NCBI GenBank assembly: GCA_905203475.1 | Contig: CAJKWD010000003.1 | Coordinates: 1-63,451, forward strand | Reading direction: 5' to 3' | Length of the DNA stretch: 63,451 nucleotides | Origin: an uncultured Acholeplasmataceae bacterium | GTDB lineage: Bacteria; Bacillota_I; Bacilli_A; RF39; UBA660 | Shown: piece by piece, positions 60,902-63,451 of the stretch | Position numbering within the stretch: position 1 is the stretch's first letter | Layout: each line of letters opens with the position of its first letter | The notes under the pieces: model-generated | Told to the model about the DNA's origin: nothing | What the model saw: only the letters and a program-made list of their open reading frames with translations | Database searches by the model: none | Position numbers and translations under genes: made by a program

Positions 60902-60930
60902 TTATTAACAATTTATTGAAAATTGGTTAT

Positions 60931-60958
60931 CAAGGCAGTTATATAACTGCCTTGTTTT
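60931..60958 (+). terminator. Terminator after the NarL-type regulator
   Basis: Perfect palindrome CAAGGCAGTTAT / ATAACTGCCTTG (12-bp arms, loop forms from the central bases) followed by four T. Confidence 0.85.
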
Positions 60959-61009
60959 GTAATAAGTATATTTATGATAGTATTTTAATAAGTGATGAGG
61001 GTTTAAAAT

Positions 61010-61762
61010 TTGTCAATAAAAATAGCTGTTACAGGAAAAAGCGGAAGCGGAAAAACTACTATAACTAAAGCTTTATTAGAAATTTTGCAGGATAAATTCC
61101 CAGAAAAATCAATTTTACTATTTGATAACGATTTATCCAGTGAGTTAGCGCACTCATTCGGTTTAGATATCCGTAATACAATCTATGGCATACGCAGCGG
61201 TAAGCATGAGTATAAAACGGGGATTCCTGAAGGAATGACAAAACACGAATATGTAGAATGGGCTATGGAGGATATTATTGTTTCTTTAAATGATAATGTC
61301 GATATTATAGTGTCCTGGTTTGTAGGCGCAAAAGATTGCAGATGCCCTATTACATCACAAATAAATGATGCCTGCCAACGTTTGATAGAAAGATATGATT
61401 TTGTTATTTTTGATTGTGAATTTGACTTAAAATATCTAAGTCAGCTCGTGGATACAGATATTAATCTAGCTTTAATTGTAACTAATCCGTCAATTGATTC
61501 CATACACCTTGCCAAAAGAATATCTGAATTTTCTGCAAAATATGCTGCTGGCGGACAGCTGGGTATTGTTGTTAATAAGGTAAAAAATGAAGATATGAAT
61601 ATAATTGCGGAGCAGCTAGCAGAGGCGGAAATTGATATACTTGGGTCAATTCCTTTTGATGAAAGTCTGGCAAGTGGTAAATTAGATAGGAAATCTAAGT
61701 TGGTAAGTGATGCTGTTGAACAATTCTATTTTAGACTGAATTTGCCGCAGGAGAATAATTGA
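61010..61762 (+). CDS. CooC/MinD-like P-loop ATPase
   Basis: A 250-residue SIMIBI-class NTPase. P-loop AVTGKSGSGKTTITKALLEI (residues 6-25), strand FDNDLSSELAHSFGLDIR, and VIFDCEFDLKYLSQLVDTDI where MinD/CooC have the DTPAG region. NKVKNE is the base-recognition NK.D-like element. It lacks the KGG deviant Walker motif, so it fits CooC-type accessory ATPases better than MinD. Partner metalloenzyme not visible. The start is TTG 61010, supported by GAGGG 8 bases upstream. It is coupled to folD (TGATG overlap). Confidence 0.8.
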   Translation: MSIKIAVTGKSGSGKTTITKALLEILQDKFPEKSILLFDNDLSSELAHSFGLDIRNTIYGIRSGKHEYKTGIPEGMTKHEYVEWAMEDIIVSLNDNVDIIVSWFVGAKDCRCPITSQINDACQRLIERYDFVIFDCEFDLKYLSQLVDTDINLALIVTNPSIDSIHLAKRISEFSAKYAAGGQLGIVVNKVKNEDMNIIAEQLAEAEIDILGSIPFDESLASGKLDRKSKLVSDAVEQFYFRLNLPQENN

Positions 61763-62586
61763 TGATTCTTGATGGAAAAGCTGTATCAAAAAAAATACTG
61801 GACAATCTTAAAGTAAAGGTGGGTAACTTATCCAAACAGCCTCATCTGGTGGTTATTCTTGTTGGAAATAATCCTGCCAGCCAAATTTATGTAAAAAATA
61901 AAAAACTTGCAGCAGAAAATATAGGGATAAAATCTACTATTATAGAATTAGATTCTCAGATAAAAGAAACAGAGCTCCTTAATAAGATAGAACAATTGAA
62001 TAATGATTCCGATGTTACCGGTATTTTAGTTCAACTTCCTTTACCTGTTCATATTGATAAAAATAAGATTGTTACGGCTATTTCACCTAAAAAAGATGTA
62101 GATGGATTTACTCCGGAGAATGTTGGCAGACTAGCGATAGGTCTTGAGCCATATTTTTATCCGGCAACGCCTCAAGGTATTATAATGCTGCTTGATGAGT
62201 ACAATATTCCTATTGAAGGTGCTGATACTGTAATTATTGGGCGTTCAAATATTGTAGGTAAACCTATGGCGCAAATGCTTTTAAGAAGAAATGCCACTGT
62301 AACTATATGCCATTCTTATACTAAGAACATTGAAAGCAAAATAAAAACCGCCGATATAATTATATCTGCGGTTGGTAAAAAGATTGTAAGATGTAAGATG
62401 GTTAATAATAATTCTGTAATTGTTGACGTTGGAATCTTTAGGGATTCGAACGGCAAATTAACCGGTGATGTAGATTTTGATTTTGTATCACCTTCAGTGA
62501 AATATATTTCACCTGTACCTGGAGGGGTAGGCCCAATGACCATAGCCTCTTTGATGTATAATGCCTCCAAAGTATATGACAGGTAA
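61762..62586 (+). CDS. folD: Bifunctional methylene-THF dehydrogenase/methenyl-THF cyclohydrolase
   Basis: Interconverts 5,10-methylene-, methenyl- and 10-formyl-THF with NADP. The 274-residue protein has LVGNNPASQIYVKNKK with the catalytic Lys, GILVQLPLPVHIDKN, SPKKDVDGFTPEN, PATPQGIIMLL, IIGRSNIVGKPMAQML and the C-terminal PVPGGVGPMTIASLM. Canonical throughout. Its start overlaps the stop of the ATPase gene. The fhs gene at 43652 would be its metabolic neighbour, but the two lie on opposite sides of the probable join. Confidence 0.95.
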   Translation: MILDGKAVSKKILDNLKVKVGNLSKQPHLVVILVGNNPASQIYVKNKKLAAENIGIKSTIIELDSQIKETELLNKIEQLNNDSDVTGILVQLPLPVHIDKNKIVTAISPKKDVDGFTPENVGRLAIGLEPYFYPATPQGIIMLLDEYNIPIEGADTVIIGRSNIVGKPMAQMLLRRNATVTICHSYTKNIESKIKTADIIISAVGKKIVRCKMVNNNSVIVDVGIFRDSNGKLTGDVDFDFVSPSVKYISPVPGGVGPMTIASLMYNASKVYDR

Positions 62587-62595
62587 TGCTTATTA

Positions 62596-63027
62596 CTATG
62601 ATTGCAGTAAGCCGGTGTCTTGGGCTGCACTTGTAGTCGCAGTCTTTTGACCTTCTTTCTGTGCACGTAACTGTTCTAACATAGATTCGTACATAGTCTG
62701 CATTGTGTCATATTCAACATCCATTTCTGCGAGTTCTAAAGAGAGCTCTTCATTATATTGTTTAACCTTAGCATGTGCATAAGCATCGGCTATCATTTCA
62801 TTTTTGTTGCCTTCAGCGACCCTTACGCCACCAACATTTAATTCTTTTGTATTATCAATGGCAGAGTCAAAAGCACTTTCCCATTTTTCTTCGTACTTAA
62901 CTTGTTTTTCAAGTTTAGCGCTATTTGCTTCATACTTACCACTCCAGAAAATTTGTTGCTGAGTGTAGTAATTAATGTCTGCATTAGTATTTAATAATGT
63001 TCCTAATAAAGCTGCTGTGTTTGCCAT
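62596..63027 (-). CDS. Small helical protein next to flagellin
   Basis: A 143-residue protein, minus strand, without signal peptide. It is largely helical and charged (YTQQQIFWSGKYEANSAKLE, DVEYDTMQTMYESMLEQLRA), with an N-terminus MANTAALLGTLLNTNADINY and an Ala/Thr/Gln-rich tail. No cysteines. Helical, low-Cys proteins of this size near flagellin could be flagellar or secretion-related, but nothing in the sequence proves it. Divergent from the flagellin gene. Confidence 0.7.
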   Translation of the reverse strand: MANTAALLGTLLNTNADINYYTQQQIFWSGKYEANSAKLEKQVKYEEKWESAFDSAIDNTKELNVGGVRVAEGNKNEMIADAYAHAKVKQYNEELSLELAEMDVEYDTMQTMYESMLEQLRAQKEGQKTATTSAAQDTGLLQS

Positions 63028-63326
63028 CTTTCTATACCTTTTTTATCTTACATATATATTAAGTATTTCAAAAATATCTAATTTCACAAAGGTATTTATT
63101 TGTTACAAAACTTAACATAGAAAAATTGTTTTGCGAATTAATGTAAACTTTTGTATATCATACATTGTAGTGTTAATAAATGTGATATATAATGTAGATA
63201 TGATATGTAGTGTCGCTAAAGATAATAAAAAGTGGCTAAAACCCTCTTGTAGTGCTGGATTGAGCTGTAGGGGGGGGGGGGCAGTAATAAGGCTATAACT
63301 GGTATTTTAAATACAGGGGGTATATA
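63028..63326. other. Intergenic region upstream of flagellin
   Basis: About 300 bases without a gene, strongly AT-rich except for a 12-G run at 63270-63281. It should hold the divergent promoters of the small helical protein gene and the flagellin gene. TAAAACCC...GCTGGATT at 63236-63258 is loosely like a flagellar sigma-28 promoter but too weak to call. The flagellin ribosome site is AGGGGG at 63315-63320. Confidence 0.6.
63270..63281 (+). repeat. Poly-G tract (12 G) upstream of flagellin
   Basis: Twelve consecutive G in an otherwise AT-rich intergenic region, ending 45 bases before the flagellin start codon. Such runs slip during replication. Confidence 0.9.
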
Positions 63327-63451
63327 ATGATTACCCTAACCAGTGATGTAGCAGATTTAATTTTACAGCGTACATTAGGCGAAAATAGCCTAGGTCTGAA
63401 TAACTCAATCAACCGTATGACAACAGGTTACAAAGTTAATCAGGCAAAGGA
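63327..63451 (+). CDS. Flagellin, N-terminal fragment (cut by window edge)
   Basis: The first 41 codons only; the gene runs off the window. DLILQRTLGENSLGLNNSIN and RMTTGYKVNQAK match the conserved D0/D1 helix of bacterial flagellins (compare the family pattern of NL..S..SL..S..RLSSG.RIN.AKDD). Flagellin polymerises into the filament and is exported by the flagellar type III apparatus through this N-terminal helix. ATG 63327 is preceded by AGGGGG. Some Gastranaerophilales are flagellated, which fits the second part of the window. Confidence 0.88.
   Translation, partial: MITLTSDVADLILQRTLGENSLGLNNSINRMTTGYKVNQAK

Noticed and set aside
43652..62586. Fhs and FolD as one formate-assimilation pathway
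   Set aside because: They fall on opposite sides of the probable genome join, so metabolic linkage should not be inferred.
63236..63258. Sigma-28 flagellar promoter
   Set aside because: TAAAACCC and GCTGGATT resemble the two boxes, but spacing and the second box do not match well enough to annotate.
9661..63451. Fibre locus and flagellin as parts of one cell-surface programme
   Set aside because: Same reason: the two loci probably come from different organisms.

Overview
The window reads as two different genomes joined end to end. Positions 1 to about 52,610 look like a very AT-rich, standard-code member of the Bacilli, of the kind seen in uncultured gut Erysipelotrichia/RF39-like lineages. 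Genes are densely packed, TGA is a stop, Shine-Dalgarno sites are often of the GGTGA-N5-ATG type, and the tRNA-Met gene encodes its CCA end. Positions from about 52,660 to the end look like a gut-type Melainabacteria/Gastranaerophilales (non-photosynthetic cyanobacterial sister group). That part has nadB-nadC, a GAF-GGDEF-HD protein, a PDZ/DUF512 radical-SAM protein, a NarL-type regulator, folD, a flagellin start and a tRNA-Arg without encoded CCA. Codon choice and ribosome-binding sites also change there. Assignment to these groups is inference from gene content and style; no search could be run.

Layout of part one: a cut surface protein (1-939); rsmE, a coiled-coil membrane protein and mtaB (1001-3861); two family 2 glycosyltransferases (3886-5357); a peroxide/superoxide defence operon perR-rubrerythrin-superoxide reductase with a clear promoter and operator (5379-6765); assorted membrane proteins and an SDR enzyme. 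A surface-fibre locus follows (9661-16369): three tandem TasA/camelysin-like proteins, an ER-type (Ser-His) signal peptidase with a long membrane N-terminus, a DUF5305-like membrane protein, a fourth fibre protein, and a GH25 lysozyme with many cell-wall-binding repeats. After tRNA-Met comes a response regulator-ABC-permease-histidine kinase set (17086-20495) resembling peptide-antibiotic resistance modules. Then come a LexA-box-controlled Y-family polymerase with a YolD partner (23566-25498), a MacB-like ABC protein, an HGS-motif protein of unknown function, and a TetR-linked small-protein pair. Next are RarA, a GntR-ABC operon, and a 0.9-kb cassette carrying a uracil-DNA-glycosylase-like gene between perfect 41-bp direct repeats (36167-37144). 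CopA, GpmA, a DacF-like carboxypeptidase, PAP2, Fhs, a zincin, a TetR-controlled heterodimeric ABC exporter with two perfect operators (46245-50984) and UppP complete this part.

Part two (52661-63451): a TPR membrane protein, nadB-nadC for quinolinate and nicotinate mononucleotide synthesis, a small convergent coiled-coil gene, tRNA-Arg(CCG), a diguanylate-cyclase/HD-GYP fusion whose first HD histidine is replaced by Tyr, a PadR-like regulator, the DUF512 protein, a NarL regulator, a CooC/MinD-like ATPase, folD, an unknown small gene, and the first codons of a flagellin. A run of 12 G lies just upstream of that flagellin start. The most striking points are the probable chimeric join, the fibre/SipW/DUF5305-like locus, the repeat-flanked glycosylase cassette, and the poly-G tract before flagellin.
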